Part shown: positions 45,206 through 56,745 of the stretch, piece after piece
Position numbering within the stretch: the stretch's first letter is position 1
How the letters are laid out: each line of letters begins with the position of its first letter
Assembly (NCBI GenBank): GCA_948146395.1
Contig: OX411543.1
Location: 54,602,017 to 54,666,016 of the forward strand
From: Fragum whitleyi
Lineage: Eukaryota > Mollusca > Bivalvia > Cardiida > Cardiidae
DNA: 64,000 nt
Reading direction: 5' to 3'
Made by a program: the position numbers and the translations under genes
The notes under the pieces: generated by a model
Told to the model about the DNA's origin: nothing
Database searches by the model: none
The model's input: only the letters and a program-made list of their open reading frames with translations

Positions 45206-46105
45206 ACATCAGACCAATTGGTTCAAAAAGTTGGGTGCTATTGGTATTGTGTCAGCTAAAAAAAAAAGGGGCCCTTACAGTGAAATACATGTCATAAATA
45301 TCATTTATTCTTCAGAAATATATCTCTGGTGATGAGTAATATTTGAAAGAGATGTTTCATGCATAGCATAGAGAGCTTTCAGATTTTTTCCTAGTTTGGC
45401 AATATGATGCTGTGTCATGGAAAAGGTTTCTTCGTGACATCAAATTCCTTGTAATTACAACTGTTCGGAGGGCAATATTTATATACGTACTTAAATCTGC
45501 AACAGAATATTCTTCATCAAGTGACCATGTGCTTATTTTTGTTGATTAGTGAAATGGAAAATGGGGCGTTTATGTGAAATTCCTGTTATACACAACTTTT
45601 TCGATATGTTAAAGGGAACGAACCCTCGGCGATTCCACGTAATGGGTGAATCCGAGATTTTTTGATAAGGACGACTTCTTGGTTACTGTTGCTACCTAAT
45701 CACAATTTGATCGACAAAATATTTGATATTATCATACTATGAATAGGCTTCCTTTTAGAATTACTAGAAAATATTGATGAAAAGGGCTTAAAAATATTTG
45801 AAAATAGGAGGACAACGCCTTCAACTGTCTGAAACGTAAGCATATGGACTGAACCAATGATTTGAGTCTAATGACATCAAAGTAAACGGATAGTTCAACA
45901 GTCTCCTGTCTTAGACAAGATTTCCGCAAGTCACATGAATTTAAATGGACTTATAAACCACCACTTGGCTTTCTTCATGATAATAAGGAAATATTTTCCT
46001 TTTCGAGTACATTTAGTGATAGTTCTTAAATTGTGGTACGAAATCAATATAAATAAATAAGATCTATAATAAGTGGTTATTTAACATTATCGAGTACAAT
46101 AGTAT
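45206..46105. other. Unassigned non-coding DNA
   Basis: No exon with matching splice sites, no RNA and no repeat that I can name. Confidence 0.4.
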
Positions 46106-46229
46106 TAGTTATACGGTTTCTGGCCGGGGTATATGACGATTTATTCCCGGCTGGAAAAATGATGTCACCCGAGCCGTAGGCGGGAATAAATCGTCATGTA
46201 CCCAGGCAAGAAACCGTATTACGAATTAT
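46106..46229. repeat. 124-base palindrome
   Basis: AATACGGTTTCT-type outer arms (ATACGGTTTCTGGCCGGGGTA / TACCCAGGCAAGAAACCGTAT) and inner arms ATGACGATTTATTCCCG / CGGGAATAAATCGTCAT, the latter exact over 17 bases. Confidence 0.8.
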
Positions 46230-47439
46230 TTATACTTCAAAGTTTTAGGGCTAAATATCTGTCTTTTGCCTATTTTAGGCGTTCGTATAAACTTTTCTTT
46301 TAAACCACCAATATCCCTTAATGCGCCCCTATGAAAAGTAAACATGTACAAAGTGACGTCATATATAGTTGTGACGTCACACTACTACACTCTGCGCTGT
46401 TGTGATATGGAAGCGTTTGTTGGCTGAAACTGCGAGAAACTTGGCACTTTAAATGGACAGATTTGTACAAATTTAAGGTATTTATTGACATCTTTATCAT
46501 TTTTTATTTGCACTTTATTAACTGACATCCTTTTCAACTGTATCCAAGTGTATATATTCGGGTCGTGTTATCAGCGAATCGAGAGAAACATGGCTGCCGT
46601 TACCGTTTTGATGTTTAAGTTGGAATGCGGAGCAATTCCAACTTAGATTTAACAAAACCGCAAAACGAACACAAGATAATTTCATTTCGGGTAATTTAAG
46701 AACACATATCACGTGAACAGGATGTGAATACACTTCGGCCTATTTTGTATATCTCAACTTGACAAAGACATACAGTTTATTTCATCAAAAAATAATAATG
46801 CTGTACAATTACACAACTATCACTTCATGTATATTATTTACACACTAATTTATGTTTGAAACGATCTTTATTGAAAGTTGCGTACGAATATATTAGTATC
46901 ACATGTTTGCATTACTATATTTGGAAATCATGTGATGAGTCAAGTCCAATAAGGTCAGAAATTGACAATAGCACTAGCCAATCACGTGATCTGCTTACTT
47001 GGTAAGGCCGCGACCTGTTTTTCGTAGAATTATGTTATAGCTTCTTTTAAAGGTATAGTTTCTCTTTCTAAACGACCTTATTACACATTTAACTTTTGAC
47101 AAGGTCTTATATTGTAAATTTCTGTCTAAGCTACGAAATAAAAATGTTTTCTTAAAGTGATGATACTCTTTTAAAGTTAATAAATATTTTTGCAACAAAT
47201 TGTCGTTTGTTTTCCGTCATATTGCAGTTATCTACATAAATGTTTCATTGTAAAAACCCAATACTCATCCAATAAAACCCTTGCCACCACACATTTAATT
47301 GAATTATGAATATCTCTGCCCAATTGCATTCCATCACCAAGACATTTTGCCATTTGAAACAAACCAACTAGTTCAACTTGTTTTCTTCACATTCTTACAC
47401 ATCAACACGTTTAAGAGCACCATCATACAGTTATTTACA
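46230..47439. other. Unassigned DNA with a small hairpin
   Basis: AAGTTGGAAT-GCGGAGC-AATTCCAACTT at about 46617-46644 is a perfect short hairpin. Short minus-strand open frames (46318-46500, 46518-46733, 46995-47198) have no recognisable content. Confidence 0.4.
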
Positions 47440-47800
47440 GCGTGAAATTGACACCCAACCCAATAAAAAAAACATTCTTAATCGCTCACTCAGCGCTCCA
47501 TTCCTTCATTCCAAACACTCACTCAAACCATTCAAAAACGCCCAAAGTTATTAAAAAAAAATAAGATCAACACGTACATTCAAAATGAATTAAGCAAGAA
47601 CCAAATCGCGGTTTCACTGACATGATTGAAATTTAAAGCGACTGATTGGTTCTTGACGAGAGCTATTGATTGAACTTTTTTGCATATTTTATATAGGTTT
47701 TATATATCGCTTATTTTATTCATCCTGAACAAAATAAGCGGTATTGGATTCCTTCCCTTAAATTTCACTCAAAACTTGCTCCGCTCACTCATTCAACATC
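47440..47800. repeat. Dispersed repeat N, copy 1
   Basis: AAATTGACACCCA, GCTCACTCAGCGCTCCATT, CCAAACACTCACTC, TTTATATAGGTTTTATATAT, then CTCAAAACTTGCTC-GCTCACTCATTCAA match 56410-56740 in order. A piece in inverse orientation is near 4385-4475. Confidence 0.6.
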
Positions 47801-48340
47801 ATGCCTAAATCATTCCAAAATTAACTGTACCCCCAACTCAGAAGTAGAGGAGCATTTATTGATTTCATCATGTCTGTCTCTCAGTCCATTGACTTGTGCT
47901 TTCCACTAGATAAACGAAGAAGCAATTGGCCTGCAATGAAGAAATTTTACAAAAATATCGCCAATGACCCAAAGAAATGCTCTATTGTTTCGGGTCATAC
48001 ATGTCACGGTCATCAGTAAGTTTTAACAGTTAACAGTTTCAACTCTAACTGAACAACCAATTGACCCAAATCATAAAACTTGACACAAATGTTGTCAATG
48101 ACCCGAGAAAGTGCCTATATTGGAGTCACTAAGGTCGAAATCACATTGAACTTCGCCCAAAAATCGTCTTGAGATTCTAACTCATGAAGTAAAAGACTCC
48201 CCAGCGAAAATAGCTTTTCATCATGGATAAATCACTTGTTGAGGTCCACTTTGCGATACTTCTTATTAAAAATGTAATTGATAACTCAAATGGAGCAGAA
48301 GCCCCTTAAAAAATAATATAAAAACTGTTTTGAGTGTGAT
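47801..48340. other. Repeat-like text without clear ends
   Basis: Phrases such as ATGACCCAAAGAAATGCTC and ATGACCCGAGAAAGTGCCTA recur within the stretch and near 32939, which points to an old tandem repeat interior. No gene is seen. Confidence 0.4.
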
Positions 48341-48840
48341 ACTCCGTCGTGTGTCAACTTTCTTCAAACTTCTTCTTCTCCTAAACCACTGGGCCAAGTA
48401 CAATGAAATTTTGCCAGAATGTTCCCTGTCTGACCCTCTTCGAAAATCTCGCTATATTCTAATTGGCCAATAAATATGGGTATGGCAGGGTGGGGCTTAT
48501 TTTGAGCACAAAACCTTTGAACGATATCTCCTCCTGAACCACTGGGCAGATTTCAATGAAATTTTACAAGAATGTTCTTTGATAACCCTCATCAAATATT
48601 GTTGGCAAAATTTACATTAGCCCATAAATATGGGCGTGGCAGGGTAGGTCTTATCTTTAATCTCCTTTGTAATGAATGGGCTAGCAGGGTCTATTATGAC
48701 TGCTTGTAATTCGAATAATATCTTCTCTTCAACAATTAGGAAAAAATGGATGAATCTTTGTCAGAAGGTTTCTTGGATAAGATCCACTGGACCAATCGAA
48801 TTCAGGTGAGCGGTTTGGGGCCATTCTGGCCCTCTTGTTA
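48341..48840 (+). mobile_element. Family C copy, left end lost
   Basis: CTCCGTCGTGTGTC, then CTTCTTCTCCTAAACCACTGGG and TAAATATGGG-ATGGCAGGG-GGGGCTTATTTTGA units, right end CAGGTGAGCGGTTTGGGGCCATTCTGGCCCTCTTGTT. The right end is of the family A/C type with hairpin GGGCCATTCTGGCCC. Confidence 0.7.
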
Positions 48841-49914
48841 TCATTTTTCTTTCATCAGATTCATGCCTTTATAGCGATTCAGGGGTTTAAGCGCCCCTCT
48901 TTGTTGAAATACATTGATTTATATAAAGACGAGACGTATTATGTGACCACCTGTGGCGGGCTGGAGGCGTCAGCTTTGTTAGTAGCTTGAGGTCACGCTT
49001 TCGAACGCATTCCAACTTATCAGTACTTTCAGTACTTTGATTTGTCTATGTTCATGTCGAGGAGCCTTAAGGAAACATTAGAGGTAATACCGGAGCGGCC
49101 GTAGCTATCAATGTTTGTCAGGTCAGCATTAACCAATGAAAATGCTAGAATTTTCTTTGCAGTATAATAATGAATTATATTAGATCAGTACCAGTCTATA
49201 GTTGAGGCGACAGCCGAGAAACATTTCACTGAGATCCCTATTTTTAGAACAGTTGATTCTTTCAATTTTATCATTTATTTAACTTGCATATGACACCCTT
49301 TTCCGGATCAGTTTGGATCTATTCCTTTTGTCTCTCTCTTTCTCAAACGCCGCTAATTGTTAATATTGGAATTTTTAGTGTATGGTGAGAAATAAGGTTG
49401 TCATTTAACATGATCGAACACAATGCTGAATTCATTAGAATCGTACCCTGCAGAACCAGTCTACATTTTGACTCGGCTGTTGCCTTGTCAAATACAGACT
49501 GCTTCGACTGACAGGACGGACAAGCCAGGAATCATGGAATTTAGGGTCCATATGGGTAGAATCTGGACAAATGTTTATATGGGGCCCATCTTGGTCCCTT
49601 ATATGAAAAGAATACTCATAGAGGTCCAACAAAGAACCCCTTTCGATATTTTCCTTGTGCACGTGTGATGTATATGGGTTGTTTATGTCTGCATCAGTCG
49701 AGTAGAAACAACAACAACATCAAAAGCAAGAACAAATAATGTGATTTGATTCGATATGCATAGTATATTATAGGGTTAATTCACATTTTTGAGGAATTGT
49801 GAATTGACGCTATTATTGCAAAAAAAGATAGATAAGGGTATAAATTCAAACAGAAATTACGAAATAATTTCATAGAAACGATATAAATCCAGTCACAGAC
49901 TTAAAAATATGCCG
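48841..49914. other. Unassigned non-coding DNA
   Basis: An 81-codon open frame at 49423-49668 (with an antisense partner) has no motif I recognise and no splice support. I do not call it a gene. Confidence 0.4.
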
Positions 49915-50262
49915 GAACAATAACGTCGTGCCATTCGGAACAACACTCGGCCAATCTCACGGTCAAGCTCGGATGTACATAGACGGGCCATTTTTAAAAC
50001 TTACGGGAAAATTTTGGAAAAAAATCGGTTTCGTCAGTCCTCGAAACTTTTGGTGAAAACATTCGACGTCGCCAACGCTACTCGTTAAAGTCACTGACGT
50101 GAAACCATCGTATCTTTATGTTAATATCTTAAGATTCTTAATTAACGACTGAAAAAATCTTAATTTTTGAGAATAATTCGTCATTCTAAAAAAAAAAATA
50201 GAATTTTCAGCCGTTATTTACTGTTATAAGAATAAATCTAGAGATAGCGCTCGTTATTACCG
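49915..50262. mobile_element. Element K, copy 2
   Basis: Shares ACAACACTCGGCCAATCTCACGG, GGATGTACATAGACGG, TGGTGAAAACATTCGACGTCGCCAACGC, GTCACTGACGTGAAACCATCG and the right-hand hairpin (GACTGAAAAAATCTTAA / AATTTTCAGCCGTT) with copy 1 at 30601. Confidence 0.75.
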
Positions 50263-50267
50263 TGCTA

Positions 50268-51140
50268 TTTTTTTAGATCCACTGGCTGAAAGCCACTACG
50301 GCTATTATCATGGCGTTGTGTCCGTCGTGCCTCCTTCCGTGCGTCCGGTCGTAAACTTTTTCTTTAAAAATCTTCTCCTCAGAAACTACTGGATGAATTT
50401 CAACCAAACTTCACAGGAATGATCCTTGGGTGACCCCCTTTCAAAGTTGTTCAAGAAATTTTGATCCAAGGAAAAACATGGATTGAATGGGCGTGGCTAA
50501 TTTCCAAATATAGTAAAAAGCAAGTTTTCTCAAATTTCAATTGATGGATACCAATCCAATTTTACATGAATGATATTTGGGTGACTTTTCATCAGAGTAC
50601 TAAAAATTACTGTGATTGGATGAAAAAAATGTATTTTATGGGCTGAGGTCATTTCACTTTATGATATATAGTGGAAACTTTGAAAATCATTTTCTCAGAA
50701 TGTAATTGATCATATGGATATCAACCAAATTTCACTGGTATGATCCTTGGGTGACCCTTTATCAGTCTACCAAAAATTACTGTGCTCGGATGAAAAATTT
50801 ATATTTTAAGGGTGAAGGTCATTTCTCTATATGATGTTTTGTGGAAACTTCGAAAATCATTTTCTAAGAATGTAAATGATTGATATCAACCAAATTTCAC
50901 TGGTATGATCCTTGTGTGACCCATTATCACTCTACCAAAAACTTATTATTGTGATCGGATGAAAACTATGCATTGTATGGACGGAGGTCATTCCTCTTTT
51001 TGTTATATCTTGGAAACTTTGAAAATCATGTCAACATCAGTAGAACCCAAAATATCTAAAAATCTAGTCAAAACTTAGTTTTACTATTACAAGAGTTTCA
51101 AGCCTTCGGAGAGACTCAAGCCATTCATGGCTTTCTCGTT
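50268..51140 (+). mobile_element. Repeat family B, copy 2
   Basis: T-tract then AGATCCACTGGCTGAAAGCCACTACGGCT (left word slightly mutated), GTCCGTCGTGCCTCC. Units with CCTTGGGTGACC and GATATCAACCAAATTTCACTGG. End GGAGAGACTCAAGCCATTCATGGCTTTCTCGTT. Confidence 0.8.
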
Positions 51141-51172
51141 CTTACACTGTTTCCGCCTTACAAAATGTACAA

Positions 51173-52043
51173 TTTTTAGCTCCACTGGTTGAAAGCCACT
51201 GGGGCTATTGTCATGGCGTTGTGTCCATCGTGCGTCCGGTCGTAAACTTTTCTTTAAAAATCTTCTCCTCAGAAACTACTGGATGAATTTCAACCAAACT
51301 TCACAGGAATGATCCTTGGGTGACCCCCTTTCAAAGTTGTTCAAGAAATTTTGATCCAATGAAAAACATGGATTTAATGGGCGTGGCTAATTTCCATGGT
51401 TTATAGTGGAAACTTTGAAAATCATTTTCTCAGAATCTAACCGATAGATATCAACCAAATTTTACATGAATGATCCTTGGGTGACCCTTAATCAGTCTAC
51501 AAAAAATTATTGTGATCGGACGAAAAATATGTATATTATGGGCGAAGGTCATTTCTCTATATGATATATATTGGAAACTGTGGAAATCATTTTCTCAGAA
51601 TCTAACTGATAGATATCAACCAAATTTTACCTGAATGATCCTTGGGTGACCCTTTATCAGTCAACAAAAAAATATTGTGATCGGATGAAAAATATGTATA
51701 TCGTGGGCGGAGGTCATTTCGCTATATGTTATGCTATATGTTATATAATGGAAACTTTGAAAATCATTTTCTCATAATGTAACCGATGGATATCAACCAA
51801 ACTTCATTAGTATGATCCTTGGGTGACGCATTATCATGCAGCCAAAAATTATTGTCATTGGATGAAAAATATGTTTTTTATCGGCGTAGGTCATTTCTCT
51901 ATGTGTTATATAGTGGAAACTTTGAAAATCATTTCAACATCCGTAGAACCCAAAATATCTAAAAATCTAGTCAAAACTTAGATTTGCTATTACAAGAATT
52001 TCAAGCCTGTGGAGCGACTCAAGCCATTCATGGCTTTCTAGTG
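51173..52043 (+). mobile_element. Repeat family B, copy 3, next to copy 2
   Basis: TTTTTAGCTCCACTGGTTGAAAGCCACTGGGGCT left end, shortened microsatellite, five units, right end CCTGTGGAGCGACTCAAGCCATTCATGGCTTTCTAGT. Same orientation and nearly same length as copy 2, 32 bases after it. Confidence 0.8.
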
Positions 52044-52283
52044 TTATATACCCATCCGCCTTATATACAACCGAGGTCTATTGCATGGCCGAATGAACGT
52101 CATACATTACACCGTCCATATTGTTCATACCGATGGGGCCCGATAAACTTTTGACGTCACACAATTTAACGCGGGAATTAGAGCAACATCTTTAGGTATG
52201 CTCTATGGATATTGTTGGACATGAATAATTTTCACGCATTTTACTAAGCAATGCGTAGAGTCTTCTAGAGCTTATTTCTGTTG
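52044..52283. other. Spacer between family B and A elements
   Basis: 240 bases with no recognised feature. Confidence 0.4.
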
Positions 52284-54506
52284 TTTTTCAGCTCACCTGA
52301 GCACGAAGTGCTCAAGGTTAGCTATTGTGATCGTGCAATGTCTGTCGTGCGTCGTGCGTCGTCCACAATTTCTTTAAACATCTTCTCCTCCTAAATCGGT
52401 GGGCCAATCTTGATGAAACTTGGCAGGGATGTTCCTTGGTTCAAGCTCTACCAAAGTTGTTCAAATAAATAAAATCCACCCTTAACTTTCCCTTTACCCT
52501 TAACAAAAAGGGTGAAAATAGGAAAATCTTCAAAAATATTTCATATTTTGGATGTAGCATCATCTAGTGGTCCTGTACCAAGTTAATTCATATCAAGACC
52601 CTGGGGTCATATTACGGCTCCACCTTGGCTCAACCTTTCTTACATAGAATCAAAGAGCGAAAATCTTTAAAAATCTTCTTCTCTAAAACAAGAAGATAGA
52701 CAGCTTTCATATTTGGAATGTCGCATCATCTTGGGAACCTCTACCAAGTTTGTTCATATCAAGACCATGGGGTCATATTTGGGCTTTGACCGAGCTCATC
52801 CCTTTTAGCTCTCCTGGGCACGAATGGTAAAAAGGAAAATCTTCAAAAATCTTCTTCTCTGAAACCAGAAAGCGGACAGCTTTCATTTTTCGGTATGTAG
52901 CATCATCTAGTGGACCTCTACCAAGTTTGCACCTTGTGGTCATATTTGGGCTCCACCGGGCTCATCCTTTTTAGCTCATCTGAGCACAATGGGTGAAAAT
53001 AGGATAAACTTCAAAAATCTTCTTCCCTGAAGCCAGAAGGCAGACAGCTTTAGCAGTTAGTTTGTAGCACTACTACCACTACTACTACCACTACCAAGTT
53101 TGTTCATATCAAGACCCTGGGGTCTCATTTGGGCTCCATTCGGGTGCATCCCTTTTTATACGCCCGAATGGTCGTATTATGTTATGGCCCCGGTCGTCCG
53201 TCCGTCCGTCTGTCTGTCCGTCAATTAGCAATTTTTTTGTGCGCAACTCCTCCTAAACTATCCATGGGAATGAGCTGGAACTTGGCACAATTACTTTCTA
53301 TCATGTCTAGTTGTGCATAAGACCTTTGAAATTCAAATCGCTCCAGTCATTCCTGAGAAATCTTGAATTACCTGTCCTTGAATTTAACGAAAATCACTAT
53401 ATTTTGATCACAATATTTTGTGCGCAGAACTCCCCAAAAAGCCAATTGCACTGAAAGGGTACAAGACAAAATTACTCTCTATGATGTCTAGTTGTGCATA
53501 AGACCTTAGAAATTCAAATGGCTCCAGTCATTCCAGAGAAAGCTTGATTTATCTGCCCTTGAATTAAACGAAAATCACTGTTTTTTGTGTGCAGCTCCTT
53601 AACAATCAATTGAAATGAGCTGAAACTAGACACAATTACTCTCTATGATGTCTAGTTGTGCATAAGACTTTTCAATTCAAAATGCTCCAGTCATTCCTGA
53701 GAAATCTTGAATTATATGCCCTTGAGTTGAATGAAAAAAAATAAATAAAAAAATGACAGCTCACTTTCTCCTACATTTTGGATGGGAATAAAAGGAAACT
53801 TGCCACAATGACTCTGTAGGTTGTCTATTTGTGCTTAGGACTAAATATTTTTCACATGTTAAGAAGTTCCTGATTTATCTGCCCTTTACTTCACAAAATA
53901 GTTTAAAATTACAGATTTGTTTTTTGTGTGTGTGCACAACTCCTACAAATTTGATTGGATTGAAATGAATCTTGCCATAATGAAACCCTGATATTTGGTT
54001 GAACTTAAGACTTCAGAAATTCAAAAAGCTTGCGTCTTTCTTGTATTATCTGCCCTTGAATTGTTTGAATTTCACTATATTTCTTTTGTGAGCACCTGGT
54101 CACACTTTGAATTGGAATGAAATGAAACTTGCAAAATGACTGTTTGGCGTATAGTTGTGCATAAACCCATTTTCAATTTACACTCAAAGGGTCATACTAT
54201 GTTATGGCCCTAGTCGTCTGTCTGTCTGCAATTTTTCTAGCTATCATTCAAGCTCACGTTACTGACAAGCCAAGGTTACTGACAAGCCCCATCGGGCGTA
54301 TATGCGCCGCTCTGCGAAGCTCTTGTTACATAGAATGAAAGACCGAAAAGGCATATCCTTCTTGGTTTTTGGCTGAAAATAATCCATGGTATTGATCTTA
54401 TGTAGAAATTATCTTTTTGCTGACATCTGCTTATTTAATTTTTGTGATGTCCCTGGGATCAAAGAGATTCAGTTGAGCGATCTAGAACCATCATGGTCCT
54501 CTTGTT
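52284..54506 (+). mobile_element. Family A element carrying a nested family F element
   Basis: Left end CAGCTCACCTGAGCACGAAGTGCTCAAGGTTAGCT, TGTCGTGCGTCGTGCGTCGTCC. Units have CTTCTCCTCCTAAATCGG, ATCTTCTTCTCTGAAACCAG and GCATCATCTAGTGG. Family F (53158-54327) interrupts it between CATCCCTTTTT and ACATAGAATGAAAG. After F the host resumes and ends GAGCGATCTAGAACCATCATGGTCCTCTTGTTT. Confidence 0.8.
53158..54327 (+). mobile_element. Repeat family F (ATACGCCCGA), complete, nested
   Basis: T-tract, ATACGCCCGAATGG, then (CGTC)n at about 53189-53222. Internal units have GTGCGCA-CTCCT, GACTCTCTATGATGTCTAGTTGTGCATAAGAC and TGCCCTTGAATT. Right end ATCGGGCGTATATGCGCC (inverse of the left word), a GCTCTGCGAAGC hairpin and TCTTGTT. 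No protein gene. Confidence 0.75.
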
Positions 54507-54710
54507 TAACAGAATGCATGAAACATCCTTTCTGGCCAAACTAATATTGAAGAAAAAATTTAAGAATCATTGAAATTGATTAAATTGTATAAGCCCAAAT
54601 CGCGGATATTTAATTAAAAAAAAAGCCGGGCGATAACGGCGCGTTAATTTACTGCTTTGTGTCACTTTTCGACGTACACATGTTTCCACTTCAAGGTATA
54701 GGGCCCGTTT

Positions 54711-54950
54711 TACTGAACATCTTGCTATCGTTTTTTGCGCAAGTCAAACATTAAAGTTGCTTCTACAGTACATGTAGTAACTAAATATGGAATTCTACCA
54801 CGCATCATCTCATTCGAATCGTATTATAAAGACGATTACAATGAGATTTTGCAAGGAAGAATCTAACAATGAAAGAAAACACGGGGTACGATTTCTGATT
54901 TTGACACGCGGTTATTTTTTTCGTAAGAAGATTAGTAAGACGAACCCCCG
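54711..54950. mobile_element. MITE family G, complete copy
   Basis: GGGCCCGTTTTACTGAACATCTTGC at the left; GTAAGAAGATTAGTAAGACGAACCCCC at the right is its imperfect inverse. Internal hairpin ATCTCATTCGAATCGT / ACGATTACAATGAGAT. Confidence 0.8.
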
Positions 54951-55017
54951 GTTACGTCCCTAATATACTAACGTCTGACACGAATGGTTGTAATTAAACC
55001 AGCCAAACCTAGCCGTG

Positions 55018-55140
55018 CGTTCAGGATGACAGAACGGTGCAAACTGTTACTCGCCAATTATACCCCGCTTTGCACGTGCACTTAGGTGCAAAGCGGGGAA
55101 TAATTTGCTAACTGTTTGTACCGTTCTGTCATCCTGAACG
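55018..55140. repeat. 123-base near-perfect palindrome, family P1
   Basis: The outer 20 bases, CGTTCAGGATGACAGAACGG, have their exact inverse at the other end. Inner arms TACCCCGCTTTGCAC and GTGCAAAGCGGGG enclose a short GTGCAC centre. The whole unit can fold into a single cruciform. Relatives at 18937 and 59231. Confidence 0.9.
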
Positions 55141-55310
55141 TAGGGCTGATGTCAGGGTGATAAACCGTTTGCAAACATTTAAAAAGATATCCCACTGTGC
55201 GAGCAAGTGCACGTGCAAAGAGAGGCATCATTGTCCGAAACGATCCTCGAACAGGCCTTGCAACCGACTAAAGAAGGTTAACCAATGAAGGTTCCGATTT
55301 TGACAACCCT

Positions 55311-55500
55311 GGGCCTGTTTTACTTAACATCTTACGATAATATTTTGCGTAAGTCAAAAATTAAATTTGCTTCTACAGTAGATACTGAATAAGGACTTCT
55401 GCCATGCATCATCTCATTGGAATCGTCTTCTCAAGACGATTGCAATGAGATATTGCAAGGCAGAATCTAATAATGAATGAAAGCACCAGGTACGATTCTT
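55311..55500. mobile_element. MITE family G, cut off by a family C element
   Basis: GGGCCTGTTTTACTTAACATCTTACG to GAAAGCACCAGGTACGATTC is 80 percent or so like 54711-54950 by eye, then family C starts at 55501. The missing G right end does not reappear after 56227. Confidence 0.75.
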
Positions 55501-56227
55501 TTTTAGCTCCACTGGCCGAAGGCCAGCGAGCTATTGTCATGGCCAGGTGTCCGTCGTGCGTCCGTCCGTCCGTCCGTGCGTGCGTAAACTTTTCTTTAAA
55601 CATCTTCTCCTCCTAAACCAGTGGGTGGATTTTGACAAAACTTTGCCAAAATGTTCCTTAGGTGACACTCTTTTAAAGTTGTTCAAGAAATTTAGATTGA
55701 CCCCCAAATATGGGCGTGGCAGGGCGGGGCTTATTTTGACACCGAAATCTTTGAACCTCATCTCTCCTGAACCATTGGGCCAATTTTAATGAAACTTTAC
55801 CAGAATGTTGCTTGGGTGATTCTCTACTAAAGTTGTTCAAGAAATTTGGATTGACCCCCAAATATGGGCGTGGCAGGGCGGGGCTTATTTTGACCCCGGA
55901 ATCTTTGAACCTCATCTCCTCCTGAACCATTGGGCCGATTTCGATGAAACTTTACCAGAATGTTGCTTGGGTGACCTTCTTTTAAAGTTGTTCAAGAAAT
56001 TTGGATTGACCCCCAAATATGGGCGTGGCAGGGCGGGGCTTATTTTGACCCTGAAATCTTTGAACCTCATCTCCTCCTGAACCATTGGGCCGATTTCAAT
56101 GAAACTTTACCAGAATGTTCCTTGGGTGACCATCTTTTAAAGTTGTTCAAGAAATTTGGATTGGATGAGATCCATTCGATCAATAAAATTCAGGTGAGCG
56201 GTTTAGGGCCATTCTGGTCCTCTTGTT
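55501..56227 (+). mobile_element. Repeat family C/B chimera, complete copy
   Basis: Left end TTTTAGCTCCACTGGCCGAAGGCCAGCGAGCT, (CGTC)n, then four units about 155 bases long with CTCCTGAACCATTGGG, CTTTACCAGAATGTT and TATGGGCGTGGCAGGGCGGG. Right end is of family A type: CAGGTGAGCGGTTTAGGGCCATTCTGGTCCTCTTGTTT. The left and right words do not match each other, unlike in other families. Confidence 0.8.
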
Positions 56228-56399
56228 TCAAAGTTATATCTAAATAGTTTCCTTCCTTGTTATTTTACATGTTAGTTAAATAAGTTCATTCCTTCATAAG
56301 TCCGTTTCAACTTAGTAAAAGTCTGAATTCCTTCTGAATGCTGTTCACTTCCATTACCTTCTATTTTCAATATCTCTCTTTCAAATCTCGAGATTTTTA

Positions 56400-56745
56400 A
56401 GCCAGTGGAGCGTATAACGTAAAGTTGACACCCACTCTAGTCAAAAGTATTCTGAAGAGCTCACTCAGCGCTCCATTGACATTTTCCGAACACTCACAAA
56501 AAGAACTCGTAACATTTCAAAACTACCAAAATAAGCTCAACAACTACATTTACTTTCAAATAGTTCAAAAAAAAGATTCATGATTACGCTTGCTTTCTTG
56601 ACATAGAAATGTATTTATAGAATTTATATATGTGTTTATACTGTTAAAGGGCGCTAATTTCGTTCGCCTCTAATGACGTAAGAAATCTGTATTCCCTCAC
56701 TTCTATTTCATTCAAAACTCGTTCACTGAGTTCATTCAATTTTAT
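56400..56745. repeat. Dispersed repeat N, copy 2
   Basis: CCAGTGGAGCG remnant, then AAAGTTGACACCCA, GCTCACTCAGCGCTCCATTGAC, TTATAGAATTTATATAT and CATTCAAAACTCGTTCACTGAG parallel 47440-47800. Confidence 0.6.

Noticed and set aside
49423..49668. 81-codon open frame as a gene
   Set aside because: It has an equally open antisense frame, no domain, no splice sites and no neighbouring exons.
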